From: Hydrogenoanaerobacterium saccharovorans
GTDB lineage: Bacteria; Bacillota; Clostridia; Oscillospirales; Ruminococcaceae
DNA length: 64,000 bases
Assembly (NCBI RefSeq): GCF_003814745.1
Contig: NZ_RKRD01000001.1
Location: 310,001-374,000, forward strand
Direction of reading: 5' to 3'
Below the pieces are notes generated by a model. The model did not search any database. It had not been told where the DNA came from and worked only from the letters and a program-made list of their open reading frames with translations. Every line of letters starts with the position of its first letter. Position 1 is the stretch's first letter. A program made the translations under genes and the position numbers. Below are positions 34,584 through 43,773 of the stretch, in pieces.

Positions 34584-36671
34584 TCAGCCGAACAAAGACA
34601 TTGTTAGGAACAAGGTAGACATCAACGATGCCACAAGCGAAACTACGGTAATTTGTGTGTTGATGGAAGGACCTGCGGTATCTTTAAACGGATCGCCTAC
34701 CGTATCGCCTACAACAGCAGATTTGTGTGCCTCACTGCCCTTGCCGCCTTCATGGCCGGATTCGATGTACTTTTTGGCATTATCCCATAAGCCACCTGCG
34801 TTGGACATAAACAGTGCAAAAATCAAACCGCTTACAATATTGCCTGTTAAGAAACCGCCGATGGCATGAACGCCGCCGACAAAGCCCACAACCAGTGTTG
34901 AAATGATGGCAGTTAAACCTGCGGGAATCAACTCTTTAATGGCACCTGTGGTAGCAATTTGGATGCACTTGTCGTATTCGGGTACAACGCCTTCTTTGCC
35001 TTCTTTTAAGCCCACAATCTCTTTGAACTGGCGGTGAATTTCGGTAACCATACGCTGCGCATTACGGTCAACACCCAGAATGAGCATTGCCGAGAACACA
35101 GCGGGGATAGCCGCGCCGATGAGCATACCAAAGAATACAACAGGGTCCATCACGTCAAAGCCGTTGATGGTTGGCAGACCAAGCTCAATCGCTGCTGCGT
35201 TTACTTCGCTCATAAACGCGCCCAGCAGTGCAATAACCGTTAGGCCTGCCGCACCGATGGCAAACCCTTTGGTAATTGCTTTTACGGTGTTGCCCGCACT
35301 GTCGAGTTGGTCGGTTGTTTCAAGCACCTCATCGCCGAGATTGCCCATTTCGGCTAAGCCTCGTGCGTTGTCAACAATCGGGCCGTATGCATCATTGGAG
35401 ATAATCATACCGACAATCGAAAGCATACCAACTGCGGACATCGAGATGCCGAACATCGCGTAGCCCTCGCCGATGGGGGCGCAAAGTTTATATGCAATCA
35501 GTGCAGAAGCAGCAATACCCACCATAGCGGGTAATGTGCTAATAAGACCGTACGATATACCGGACAAAATGGTAAACGCAGGGCCGGATTTGGATGCATT
35601 TGCCACGTAATGCACCGGACGTTTGCTGTCATCGGTAAAGTAATCGCTGGCAATGCCGATGATAACGCCAACCAAAAGGCCTACTGCACTGGCGCCCCAA
35701 ATACGCCACTCAAAGCCAAACAAAGCAGTGGCCGCAGCTGTTAAAATGCCAAAAATTGCGGTGGTGACATAGGTGCTGCTGTTGAGTGCACGGGTAGGGT
35801 TGCCGTTTTTACCGATTTTTGCAGTAGCTACACCGATGATAGATGCAAGAAGACCGATTGCGGCATAGCAAAATACAACCGCTGTATTTTTGCCGCTGAC
35901 ACCGCCGTCCAATGAAGCCCCCATAATAAGCGCGGCTGCGATGGAAGCAACGTTGGAATCAAACAAATCTGCACCCATGCCGGCAACGTCACCCACGTTA
36001 TCCCCCACGTTGTCAGCGATAACAGCGGGATTGCGCGGGTCGTCCTCAGGGATGCCGAGTTCAACTTTGCCCACCAAATCGGCACTAATGTCGGCAGTTT
36101 TTGTAAAGATACCACCGCCTGCTTTTGCAAATAGAGCCAGCGAACTTGCACCAAAACTGAACCCGAGCAGAGCAGTGGTGTTGCCTGTTATCATCAAAAC
36201 CGCAGCAACACCCAAAAGGCTGCTGCCAACCACTGCCATACCCATTACAGCACCGCCGCGAAAGCCCACCATAAACGAAGGTTTAATGCCTTCTTTGGCA
36301 GCTTCTGCTGCCTTGACGTTGGCAATGGTTGCAATCTGGATACCGATTTTACCCGAAATGGCTGAAAAAACCGTACCGGCAAGATACGAGATTGCCATGG
36401 TGACGTTTTCGAGCACATTATTATTCCAGATGGGTTTAGGCAAAAACAGCAGGATAACAACTGCTACAATCACTGCGAACTTTGCAAGTACGGCGTATTC
36501 CTGTTTTAAAAAAGTATTTGCACCCCTGCGTATTAAAGTACCCACTTCTGCAATTCGTGCATTGGAGGAAGGTTGGGCATTGACCCATTTATAAAGCCAT
36601 GCCGCCACAGCAAAAGCACATACTGCGATGATGATAGAAATAAACTGAAATCCAGTTGTACTAATAATCAT
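34584..36671 (-). CDS. hppA: Membrane-bound pyrophosphatase (H+-pumping, K+-independent type predicted)
   Basis: 695 residues from the ATG at 36671 behind GAGGGAG. About 16 membrane helices. It hydrolyses pyrophosphate and pumps ions outward, saving energy in anaerobes. The substrate site DNVGDNVGD and the second acidic cluster near the C-terminus (VVGDTVGDPFKDTAGPS) are intact. The potassium-site segment reads GNTVKAITKG. K+-independent proton pumps have Lys and Thr at these positions, while the K+-dependent class has Ala and Gly (GNTTAAIGKG). It is therefore predicted to be a K+-independent proton pump, based on motif memory. Confidence 0.93.
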   Translation of the reverse strand: MIISTTGFQFISIIIAVCAFAVAAWLYKWVNAQPSSNARIAEVGTLIRRGANTFLKQEYAVLAKFAVIVAVVILLFLPKPIWNNNVLENVTMAISYLAGTVFSAISGKIGIQIATIANVKAAEAAKEGIKPSFMVGFRGGAVMGMAVVGSSLLGVAAVLMITGNTTALLGFSFGASSLALFAKAGGGIFTKTADISADLVGKVELGIPEDDPRNPAVIADNVGDNVGDVAGMGADLFDSNVASIAAALIMGASLDGGVSGKNTAVVFCYAAIGLLASIIGVATAKIGKNGNPTRALNSSTYVTTAIFGILTAAATALFGFEWRIWGASAVGLLVGVIIGIASDYFTDDSKRPVHYVANASKSGPAFTILSGISYGLISTLPAMVGIAASALIAYKLCAPIGEGYAMFGISMSAVGMLSIVGMIISNDAYGPIVDNARGLAEMGNLGDEVLETTDQLDSAGNTVKAITKGFAIGAAGLTVIALLGAFMSEVNAAAIELGLPTINGFDVMDPVVFFGMLIGAAIPAVFSAMLILGVDRNAQRMVTEIHRQFKEIVGLKEGKEGVVPEYDKCIQIATTGAIKELIPAGLTAIISTLVVGFVGGVHAIGGFLTGNIVSGLIFALFMSNAGGLWDNAKKYIESGHEGGKGSEAHKSAVVGDTVGDPFKDTAGPSINTQITVVSLVASLMSTLFLTMSLFG

Positions 36672-36728
36672 AGAAAACAACTCCCTCAATATTTTGTTGT
36701 CAAAGAACCATTACAGTATAGTAGAGAG

Positions 36729-37130
36729 TCATTTTTTGCCGTCAGATTGGTGCTCGAAAAGGATTAACAGCTCACTGATGCACATAGGTGCTTTTTGAAC
36801 AGATAAAAACTCTGAACGGATACCTGAAGGCAGGCAGAACAAGCCAAGCAAACTGAATACAAGAAAGGCTGCGATCTTTTGCAGGCGTATGCTTTGGCTG
36901 CGCGTCAGCTGGGGTTGTTTTTCTGCATTGGCAAGCACACGGGCAGGTATTGCGGCATCTTGTTCGGTGAGTATTTCTTGCACAGGGGCTGCCGCTTTGC
37001 ACTCGTGAAAAAGCTCCTCATAAATGCCGTCACCGTTATTAGATTGCCCGATAAAAGAAAAAAGTGAGAGCACAAGAAATAACAGCGCAAGCAACCCACA
37101 TAATAATCGAATTTTAGGTACTGTTGTCAA
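36729..37130 (-). CDS. Small membrane protein upstream of hppA, unknown function
   Basis: 133 residues from a TTG at 37130, placed 8 bp after AGGAGG; the GTG three codons earlier overlaps that site. One N-terminal helix (about 8-28, LLCGLLALLFLVLSLFSFIG), a soluble segment of about 60 residues (DGIYEELFHECKAAA), then a second hydrophobic stretch (about 84-105, IAAFLVFSLLGLFCLPSG). The soluble part is probably outside. It precedes hppA by 57 bp on the same strand. No family recognised. Confidence 0.65.
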   Translation of the reverse strand: MTTVPKIRLLCGLLALLFLVLSLFSFIGQSNNGDGIYEELFHECKAAAPVQEILTEQDAAIPARVLANAEKQPQLTRSQSIRLQKIAAFLVFSLLGLFCLPSGIRSEFLSVQKAPMCISELLILFEHQSDGKK

Positions 37131-37235
37131 AGCTCCCACCTCCTAAAAAAACCGAAATCAGATACAAAATACCACTTTTTGTATGAAAGAACAAGGTGAA
37201 AACTGCACAAAGTTCAGAGCCTTTTTATGGCATGC

Positions 37236-37278
37236 AAAAAGGAATGGCAGACAGCACATGTGCTGCCTGCCATTCCTT
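37236..37278 (-). terminator. Terminator of ychF
   Basis: AAGGAATGGCAG pairs with CTGCCATTCCTT, then CAGCA with TGCTG, around a CATG loop. T residues follow on the minus strand. Confidence 0.82.
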
Positions 37279-37309
37279 CATGATATTTGTTTCAATACAA
37301 TGTGGAGGG

Positions 37310-38407
37310 CTATACGTTAAAGCGGAATAAAACAACGTCGCCATCCTGAAAAACATACTCTTTTCCTTCGCTGCGCACCAGCCCTTTTTCTTTTGCTGCG
37401 GTCATACTTCCGCATGCCACCAAATCATCAAATGCAATTACTTCGGCACGAATAAAGCCTTTTTCAAAGTCAGAGTGAATTTTACCCGCAGCCTGCGGTG
37501 CCTTGGTACCCTTAGAGATGGTCCATGCGCGAACCTCCTGTTTGCCTGCTGTGAGGTACGAAATCAACCCAAGCAGGTCGTAACTCTGTACAATCAAGCG
37601 GTCCAGCCCCGACTCGGTGAGGTTGAGCTCAGCTAAAAACATCGCCTTGTCTTCTTTGGACATATCGGAGATTTCTTCCTCAATTTTAGCGCAGATGGGA
37701 ACAACACGGGCGTTTTCTGCCTTTGCAATTTCACAAACTTGCTTATAATATTGGTTGGTTTCAATATTATTGATAAAATCATCTTCGCACATATTTGCTA
37801 CATAAATGACAGGCTTGCCCGAAAGCAGAGGAGTGGTTGCCAAAACTTCTTTTGCATCGTCCGAATCATCGGCGAAGGCGCGGGCAGGTTTGCCCTCTTC
37901 AAGATGCTTCAGCAGTGCACCCAGCACTTCTGCCTCACCTGCATATTTTTTATCGGCTTTTATCATTTTAGTAGCCTTGTCCAAACGGCGCTGTACAATT
38001 TCTATATCCGAAAAAATCAGCTCGAGATTGATGGTTTCTATATCGCGCGCGGGGCCGATTTCGCCGTCAACGTGGATGATTTCTGTGCTTTCAAAGCAGC
38101 GTACCACATGGATAATAGCATCCACCTCGCGGATATTTGCCAAAAACTTGTTGCCCAAACCTTCCCCCTTAGAGGCACCTTTTACCAGACCCGCAATATC
38201 AACAAATTCAATTACGGCAGGGGTGTATTTGTCGGGATCATACATCTCGGCAAGCTTATCCAGGCGTTTGTCCGGTACGGCAACAACGCCTACGTTTGGT
38301 TCAATGGTGCAAAAAGGATAATTTGCGCTCTCGGCACCGGCATTGGTAATTGCATTAAACAATGTGCTTTTGCCTACATTAGGCAACCCCACAATACCCA
38401 GTTTCAT
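37310..38407 (-). CDS. ychF: Redox-regulated ATPase YchF (Obg-type)
   Basis: 365 residues. P-loop GLPNVGKSTLFNAIT (about 6-20), switch II DIAGLVKGASKGEGLGNKFL, and NMCE in place of NKxD, which explains the known preference for ATP over GTP. A coiled-coil insert sits in the middle (about 130-200) and a TGS domain at the C-terminus. It binds ribosomes and is linked to stress responses. Monocistronic. Confidence 0.96.
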   Translation of the reverse strand: MKLGIVGLPNVGKSTLFNAITNAGAESANYPFCTIEPNVGVVAVPDKRLDKLAEMYDPDKYTPAVIEFVDIAGLVKGASKGEGLGNKFLANIREVDAIIHVVRCFESTEIIHVDGEIGPARDIETINLELIFSDIEIVQRRLDKATKMIKADKKYAGEAEVLGALLKHLEEGKPARAFADDSDDAKEVLATTPLLSGKPVIYVANMCEDDFINNIETNQYYKQVCEIAKAENARVVPICAKIEEEISDMSKEDKAMFLAELNLTESGLDRLIVQSYDLLGLISYLTAGKQEVRAWTISKGTKAPQAAGKIHSDFEKGFIRAEVIAFDDLVACGSMTAAKEKGLVRSEGKEYVFQDGDVVLFRFNV

Positions 38408-38664
38408 ACGTATAAGTCCTTTCGCTCTGAAAATTTATCAAAATGTGATGACAATGCATCAATTACAATTTATAATTATACATAGAAACTCGCTGAGAAA
38501 CAAGTGATGTTCAAGATATCGCCCCAAAAGGTTTATAATTTTTTCACTTATCTGTTCACAATTAAAGTATAATATAAGTAGTATCTTGGAATATATCCAT
38601 TTTTATGCAAAACAATATCTGTAACAGATGCTATAAAAGACGTAAATAAGAGGAGGAAAAGACT

Positions 38665-39357
38665 ATGTCAATGGGTAAAATTTTGGTTGCGGACGATGAT
38701 AAAAACATTTGCGAATTATTGCGGCTTTACCTCGAAAAAGAGGGCTATACGGTGGTGCTTGCGTACGATGGTGAGGAAGCGCTTGCCAAGTTCGGCGCAG
38801 AAAATCCCGATATTCTTTTGCTGGATGTGATGATGCCCAAACTGGACGGTTGGCAGGTGTGTCGTGAAATCCGTAAAAAATCGGAGCTGCCCATTATTAT
38901 GGTTACTGCAAAAGGCGAAACCTTTGATAAGGTGCTTGGTTTAGAGTTGGGTGCAGACGATTACGTGGTAAAACCATTTGATGCAAAAGAAATTGTTGCG
39001 CGCATCAAGGCGGTTATGCGCCGTACCGGCAAAACAGCCACCGAAAACAATGTAAAAGAAGTATCGTTTGATAAGCTTGTGGTGAACATGACAAAATACG
39101 AGCTGAAAGTGGACGGTAAGGTGGTTGATACACCGCCGAAAGAACTGGAGCTGCTGTTTCATCTTGCAAGCAACCCCAACCGTGTTTACACTCGTGACCA
39201 ATTGCTCGACGAGGTATGGGGCTTTGAATATTACGGCGACAGCCGTACGGTTGACGTTCATGTAAAGCGCCTGCGTGAAAAGTTAGAGGGCGTTTCGGAT
39301 AAATGGGCGCTCAAGACAGTGTGGGGCGTTGGCTACAAGTTTGAAGTAAAAGAATAA
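38665..39357 (+). CDS. OmpR/PhoB-family response regulator
   Basis: 230 residues. Receiver with DDD at 10-12, phospho-acceptor D54 (LLLDVMMPKLDG) and the lysine in VVKPFD. The winged-helix output domain ends with TVWGVGYKFEV. GAGGAGG before the ATG is strong. The kinase starts 95 bp downstream, and a very stable hairpin (39392-39416) lies in the gap. The HtrA protease gene comes next, an arrangement similar to envelope-stress systems such as CssRS-HtrA. Confidence 0.93.
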   Translation: MSMGKILVADDDKNICELLRLYLEKEGYTVVLAYDGEEALAKFGAENPDILLLDVMMPKLDGWQVCREIRKKSELPIIMVTAKGETFDKVLGLELGADDYVVKPFDAKEIVARIKAVMRRTGKTATENNVKEVSFDKLVVNMTKYELKVDGKVVDTPPKELELLFHLASNPNRVYTRDQLLDEVWGFEYYGDSRTVDVHVKRLREKLEGVSDKWALKTVWGVGYKFEVKE

Positions 39358-39391
39358 CAGGGTGATGTAAAAAGCCCGATAGTAACAATAA

Positions 39392-39416
39392 CAGGGCGCG
39401 CTTTGGGCGCGCCCTG
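39392..39416 (+). other. GC-rich hairpin between regulator and kinase genes
   Basis: CAGGGCGCGC pairs with GCGCGCCCTG around a 5-base loop. There is no T run, so it is more likely an RNA processing or stability element than a terminator. It may lower kinase synthesis relative to the regulator. Confidence 0.6.
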
Positions 39417-39452
39417 CTTCCTGTAGATTAGATGTAAAGGTTTGAGTTGTTG

Positions 39453-40913
39453 ATGCAAAAAAGTCTGCTCTCGAAATATTTTACCATATGCTCGTCAATT
39501 ATTCTTGCGAGCATTACAATTTTGGGTATTATTTTAATGGTATTTGCTGCGCAGTTTTTTAAGCTTGACAAGCAAAAGCTGCTAATGCGAAATGCCAGCC
39601 AGGCGCTTGCGCTTACCGAGACGGAGTACAGGCGAAACGAGTACAAAGAGGTAAGCTCTTATATGCTAAAAACAGGGTATACTATCCTTGGTAATGCCAT
39701 AGATGCAACTATTTTTCTTACCGACACCGAGGGTAAAACTTTGCTTTGTACAGAAAAGGGCAATTGCAGCCACTTTACCTATATCATACCGGAATCGATT
39801 CGCCAAAAAGTTGAAGCAAACGGCGAATACAAAGAAACGGGCAAGCTGGGCGGAGTATACAAAAATAATTTTTATTCGGTGGCTTTGCCGCTGAAGCATC
39901 CCTCGGGGCAAACCGTTGCTTATATTTTTGTATCATCTTCGGCATCCGGTTTGCAGTATTTTTTGGTTGAAATACTAAATATGTTTGCAATCAGTTCTTT
40001 AGCAGTCATTGTTATCAGCTTTATCGTTATTTATTTTGTCACCTCGCGTATGGTAAAACCTTTGCGCGAAATGGTAGGCGCTACACAAAGCTTTGCCAAA
40101 GGCGATTTTACCGTAAGAGTACCTGTAACCAGCTACGACGAAGTGGGACAGCTTGCCATTGCGTTTAACAATATGGCTACCTCACTTGCGAGTACCGAAT
40201 CGGTGCGCCGCAGCTTTATAGGCAATGTATCGCATGAACTCAAAACACCTATGACCACCATCAGCGGCTTTATCGATGGCATTCTCGACGGTACCATCAC
40301 CGAAGATAAACGCGATAAATATCTGCGCATCGTATCCGATGAAGTCAACCGCTTGGCACGTTTGGTTCGTTCCATGCTCAACATTGCACGAATGGAGTCG
40401 GGTGAACTAAAGCTTTCGCCTGTTGATTTTGATATCAATGAGACGATTTGTACAACCGTATTTACCTTTGAGCAAAAAATTGACAGCAAGCAGCTTGAGA
40501 TACGCGGATTGGATCGAGGCAAGTTTATGGTGAGTGCTGATTCCGACCTGATTCATCAAGTGGTATACAATCTGATAGATAACGCTGTTAAATTTGTTAA
40601 CCAAGGCGGATACATCGAATTTAATTATCGTGTTGAGGGCGGGTTTACTTATGTCGGCATCCGAAATTCGGGCGATGGTATACCAAAAGAAGAAATACCG
40701 CATGTGTTTGAAAAGTTTTATAAATCAGACCGATCACGCAGTCTTGATAAAAATGGCGTGGGGCTTGGCCTTCACATCGTGCGTACCATCATCAATCTGC
40801 ACGCAGGCGATATCATTGTCCGCAGTGTGGAAGGGGAATATTGTGAGTTTGAATTTGCCCTGCCAACCGCGAAAACAAGTAAAGGGATATTAAGAAAAGG
40901 TTCACAAAGCTAA
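39453..40913 (+). CDS. Sensor histidine kinase with extracellular domain and HAMP
   Basis: 486 residues from the ATG at 39453; two TTG codons just before it are alternative starts, since the only ribosome-binding site (AAAGG) is a little far for the ATG. First helix at about 12-35, extracellular domain (about 36-172, four-stranded PDC-like), second helix (about 173-197), HAMP (about 198-250), phospho-acceptor H261 in NVSHELKTPMTT, ATPase domain with NLIDNAVKFVNQGG, NSGDGI and GVGLGLHIVRTI. Complete kinase. It is followed by htrA, suggesting it senses damaged envelope proteins; that is inference. Confidence 0.92.
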   Translation: MQKSLLSKYFTICSSIILASITILGIILMVFAAQFFKLDKQKLLMRNASQALALTETEYRRNEYKEVSSYMLKTGYTILGNAIDATIFLTDTEGKTLLCTEKGNCSHFTYIIPESIRQKVEANGEYKETGKLGGVYKNNFYSVALPLKHPSGQTVAYIFVSSSASGLQYFLVEILNMFAISSLAVIVISFIVIYFVTSRMVKPLREMVGATQSFAKGDFTVRVPVTSYDEVGQLAIAFNNMATSLASTESVRRSFIGNVSHELKTPMTTISGFIDGILDGTITEDKRDKYLRIVSDEVNRLARLVRSMLNIARMESGELKLSPVDFDINETICTTVFTFEQKIDSKQLEIRGLDRGKFMVSADSDLIHQVVYNLIDNAVKFVNQGGYIEFNYRVEGGFTYVGIRNSGDGIPKEEIPHVFEKFYKSDRSRSLDKNGVGLGLHIVRTIINLHAGDIIVRSVEGEYCEFEFALPTAKTSKGILRKGSQS

Positions 40914-41056
40914 CATCTAAGCCAAAATAAACATAAAAACATCACAAAAAATGTGTAATCTTTTTAAAAGCCGTTTATTTTATTTTCATATTTATTCGAT
41001 ATAATCATTTTAAGCTAATAAACAAGCAGCGAGTTACTCGCGGGGAGGTTTTCGAT

Positions 41057-42658
41057 ATGAGCGATTTTAACGACAACAATTTGAATGAAAAGAAAAATGA
41101 AATTCATTCGCAAGACAATCAGGAACATACAAGTTCTGCGCCGCCCAACCCGCCGCAAAGCGACCCGTATAAAACAACAGGCGGCAACACCGGCACAGAC
41201 TGGCAATTTTCGCAGCAAAATTCCTACAACCAGTATAACCCTAAAACCGGATGGAACAACGGACGTACCGATTACAGTGCAAATTATAAAGCAAACTATA
41301 CGAACAATGCAGGCGATACGCAAGGGCAGCAAAAAGCGGATGAAGAATACAAATGGAACTTTGCAGAATACGATAATACCGCCGACAATAAAAAGCACGG
41401 TAAGAAAAAACGCAAAGGGCTTGTGGTGTTTACTGCCATTGTGTGCTCGATGTTTGCAATTGCATTAATCGGTATGGCAGGGTATGGCGTTTGGAATATT
41501 GTACAGGGTAATGTTTTTGATAAATCAGGTTCTTCACAGAACGCTTCTGTACCAGAGGTTGGTTCCCCTGGGCTGAATATTAACGATGTACCTAAACCCA
41601 GTGAGACAATTGCACCGGACGGCAGCCTTACCACCAAACAAATTGCTGCAAAAGTGCAGCCCTCTGTAGTAGGTGTTGTGGTTTACGCTGCGGCAGATGC
41701 AAACAACCAATTTTTCGGAGGTTCGGGCGCAATACAAACCAACGAGGGTTCCGGAATTATTATGTCGGCAGATGGCTACATTATCACCAACGCACACGTG
41801 GTAGAAGGTGCAAGCGGCATCAAAGTGGTTCTCTACAACGGCGAGGAATATGAAGCCAAACTGGTTGGACGAGACGACAATACCGATCTTGCTGTGATTA
41901 AAATTGCTGCCAATAACCTGACTGCAGCAGAGTTTGGCGACTCTAAGCAGCTTCAGGTAGGTGAAGATGTTATCGCTATTGGTAACCCGGGAGGGCTGGA
42001 ATTTGCAAGTTCAGTCACCAAAGGCATCATTTCAGGTGTCAACCGCCCGATTAAAAGCAGCGATGCAGGTTATACCATGAACTGCATTCAAACCGATGCG
42101 GCAATCAACCCGGGCAACTCGGGCGGCGCCTTGGTCAATACTTTTGGCCAGGTAATTGGTATCAATTCCTCTAAAATTGCCGCTACTCAATATGAGGGCT
42201 TAGGTTTTGCAATCCCTATTTCTGAGGCGAAGCCGATTATTGATGACCTTATTGCCAACGGAAGAGTAACAGGCAGAGTGAAGCTTGGCATTACAGGCAG
42301 AGAAATAGATGAAACACTTGCACGATACAACAATGTGCCCACCGGCTTTATGGTGTTTAACACCGAGCCGGGCTCGGACATTGAAAAAAAAGGCGTAGTT
42401 GCAGGTGATATTATTACAAAAATTGACGGTAAAGACTTAACTTCGCTTGGTGACCTGCGTGATTACCTGAAAGATTTCAAGTCCGGTGATAAAGTAACCC
42501 TTACCGTTTTTAGAAGAACATCAGGCAAAAGAGACAGCACATTCGAAGTGGTGATCTCTTTGCTGGCAGATACCGGAGAGGATATTGCTGCCCAACAAAT
42601 AGTGCCGCAGCAGAAGCAAAGCAACAACGCAAATAATTTTTTTTCCTTTCTTCAGTAG
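41057..42658 (+). CDS. htrA: HtrA/DegP-like membrane-anchored serine protease
   Basis: 533 residues. The N-terminal cytoplasmic tail of about 115 residues is low-complexity and rich in Asn, Gln, Tyr and Asp, then KKHGKKKRKG precedes one membrane helix (about 122-146). The trypsin-like domain (about 195-390) has the triad His in TNAHVVEG, Asp in DNTDLAVIKI and Ser in NPGNSGGAL. One PDZ domain follows (about 410-505), then a Gln/Asn-rich end. The protease acts outside the membrane on misfolded proteins. It lies downstream of a two-component system likely to control it. A terminator follows at 42700. Confidence 0.94.
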   Translation: MSDFNDNNLNEKKNEIHSQDNQEHTSSAPPNPPQSDPYKTTGGNTGTDWQFSQQNSYNQYNPKTGWNNGRTDYSANYKANYTNNAGDTQGQQKADEEYKWNFAEYDNTADNKKHGKKKRKGLVVFTAIVCSMFAIALIGMAGYGVWNIVQGNVFDKSGSSQNASVPEVGSPGLNINDVPKPSETIAPDGSLTTKQIAAKVQPSVVGVVVYAAADANNQFFGGSGAIQTNEGSGIIMSADGYIITNAHVVEGASGIKVVLYNGEEYEAKLVGRDDNTDLAVIKIAANNLTAAEFGDSKQLQVGEDVIAIGNPGGLEFASSVTKGIISGVNRPIKSSDAGYTMNCIQTDAAINPGNSGGALVNTFGQVIGINSSKIAATQYEGLGFAIPISEAKPIIDDLIANGRVTGRVKLGITGREIDETLARYNNVPTGFMVFNTEPGSDIEKKGVVAGDIITKIDGKDLTSLGDLRDYLKDFKSGDKVTLTVFRRTSGKRDSTFEVVISLLADTGEDIAAQQIVPQQKQSNNANNFFSFLQ

Positions 42659-42699
42659 CTGATAATTTATTAGAATAGTGCTTGAAATCCTCCAAGATT

Positions 42700-42730
42700 A
42701 AAGGGCGGACAACGTTGTCCGCCCTTTTTT
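42700..42730 (+). terminator. Terminator of htrA (perfect palindrome)
   Basis: AAAGGGCGGACAAC is followed immediately by its exact reverse complement, then six T residues. Confidence 0.9.
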
Positions 42731-42922
42731 GCACCTGCCCGTCCGTGTGCCGAGTTGTCGCGACGAATGAATGCCTCGCATAGAATGCTTATGTAGTGTG
42801 AAATTCATATTACAGCTAGCGTGGCGCGGCAGAGGGTGGCAGGTATGCCCGTGAATAGCCCGATGTAATGCCTGCGCATCAGATATGAGCCGCGGAGTTT
42901 TCTCCGCGGCTTTGGGCTTTTT
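42731..42922 (+). ncRNA. Structured RNA candidate with its own terminator
   Basis: No protein-coding signal fits this region, but nested pairings do: ACCTGCC (42733-42739) with GGCAGGT (42838-42844); TGCCG (42748-42752) with CGGCA (42827-42831); AGTTGT (42753-42758) with ACAGCT (42812-42817); ATGAAT (42767-42772) with ATTCAT (42803-42808); and a GCAT/ATGC hairpin at 42778-42788. A competing pairing joins the GCAGG of the outer stem to CCTGC near 42871. A strong terminator closes it. rpe starts 188 bp later behind its own promoter, so this is probably an independent RNA rather than a leader. The overall form and taxonomic setting recall the clostridial raiA class, but that is from memory and uncertain. 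Confidence 0.5.
42888..42922 (+). terminator. Terminator of the structured RNA
   Basis: AGCCGCGGAG pairs exactly with CTCCGCGGCT around TTTT, followed shortly by GGGCTTTTT. Confidence 0.85.
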
Positions 42923-43014
42923 GCTGTATTTTACCGGGATACCGTGTATTTGCAGAAAATATCGCAAGAAATTTACAAAAAAACATGAATGATTTGTTAA
43001 TTTGCCTTATTTTG

Positions 43015-43044
43015 TTGACGGAAAGGGCTTTGGTGGTTTAGAAT
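43015..43044 (+). promoter_or_regulatory. Promoter of rpe
   Basis: TTGACG, 18-bp spacer, TAGAAT, with an overlapping TATAAT six bases further on. The -10 ends 66 bp before the rpe ATG. Confidence 0.6.
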
Positions 43045-43109
43045 ATAATGTGAGTAAATTGTCTGTACTATACGATATTTGACTATACTTCAAGAAAAGA
43101 GGTATTTAT

Positions 43110-43766
43110 ATGATTAAAATTGCACCATCTATTTTATCTGCCGATTTTGGCAAGCTTTTGGAACAATCCGATGCAGTGGCAAAGGCAGGTGCCGATTGGC
43201 TGCACATCGATGTTATGGACGGAAGTTTTGTACCCAATATTACCATCGGCCCATGTGTAGTTAAATCATTGCGCCCCAACCTAGACATTTTTTTTGATGT
43301 ACATCTTATGATACAAGACCCATATACCTATGCCGAGGCTTTTGCACAAGCAGGTGCGGATTTGATCTGTTTTCACTACGAGGCAGATTACGATGTGCGT
43401 CGAGTAATTGATAAAATACGCAGCCTGGGCAAGAAAGTAGGCATTGCCATAAAACCAAAAACACCTGCAGAGGTGGTGTTCCCATACCTGAGCCTGATTG
43501 ATATGGTATTGGTGATGACGGTGGAGCCGGGTTTTGGCGGGCAGAAATTTATGGCGGATATGATGCCCAAGGTACGTACCCTGCGCAGTAAAATTGACGC
43601 AGAGGGGCTGCCTGTTCTGATTCAGGCAGACGGAGGAATTGATGTTAACACCATTCAGATGGCAGCACAAAGCGGTGTTGACATTATGGTAGCAGGCAGT
43701 GCCGTTTACGGTAAACCGGATTATAAGCAGGCGATTGAGCAGCTCAGAGATGCTTCGGGACAGTAA
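43110..43766 (+). CDS. rpe: Ribulose-phosphate 3-epimerase
   Basis: 218 residues. Interconverts ribulose 5-phosphate and xylulose 5-phosphate in the pentose phosphate pathway. TIM barrel with IAPSILSADFGKL, metal/catalytic residues in LHIDVMDGSFVPN, VHLMI, VEPGFGGQKFM and the phosphate loop QADGGI. Length is normal. It is usually near rsgA and prkC in Firmicutes, which are absent here. It converges with the MecA-like gene, with only 7 bp between the stops. Confidence 0.96.
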   Translation: MIKIAPSILSADFGKLLEQSDAVAKAGADWLHIDVMDGSFVPNITIGPCVVKSLRPNLDIFFDVHLMIQDPYTYAEAFAQAGADLICFHYEADYDVRRVIDKIRSLGKKVGIAIKPKTPAEVVFPYLSLIDMVLVMTVEPGFGGQKFMADMMPKVRTLRSKIDAEGLPVLIQADGGIDVNTIQMAAQSGVDIMVAGSAVYGKPDYKQAIEQLRDASGQ

Positions 43767-43773
43767 GCCGAAT

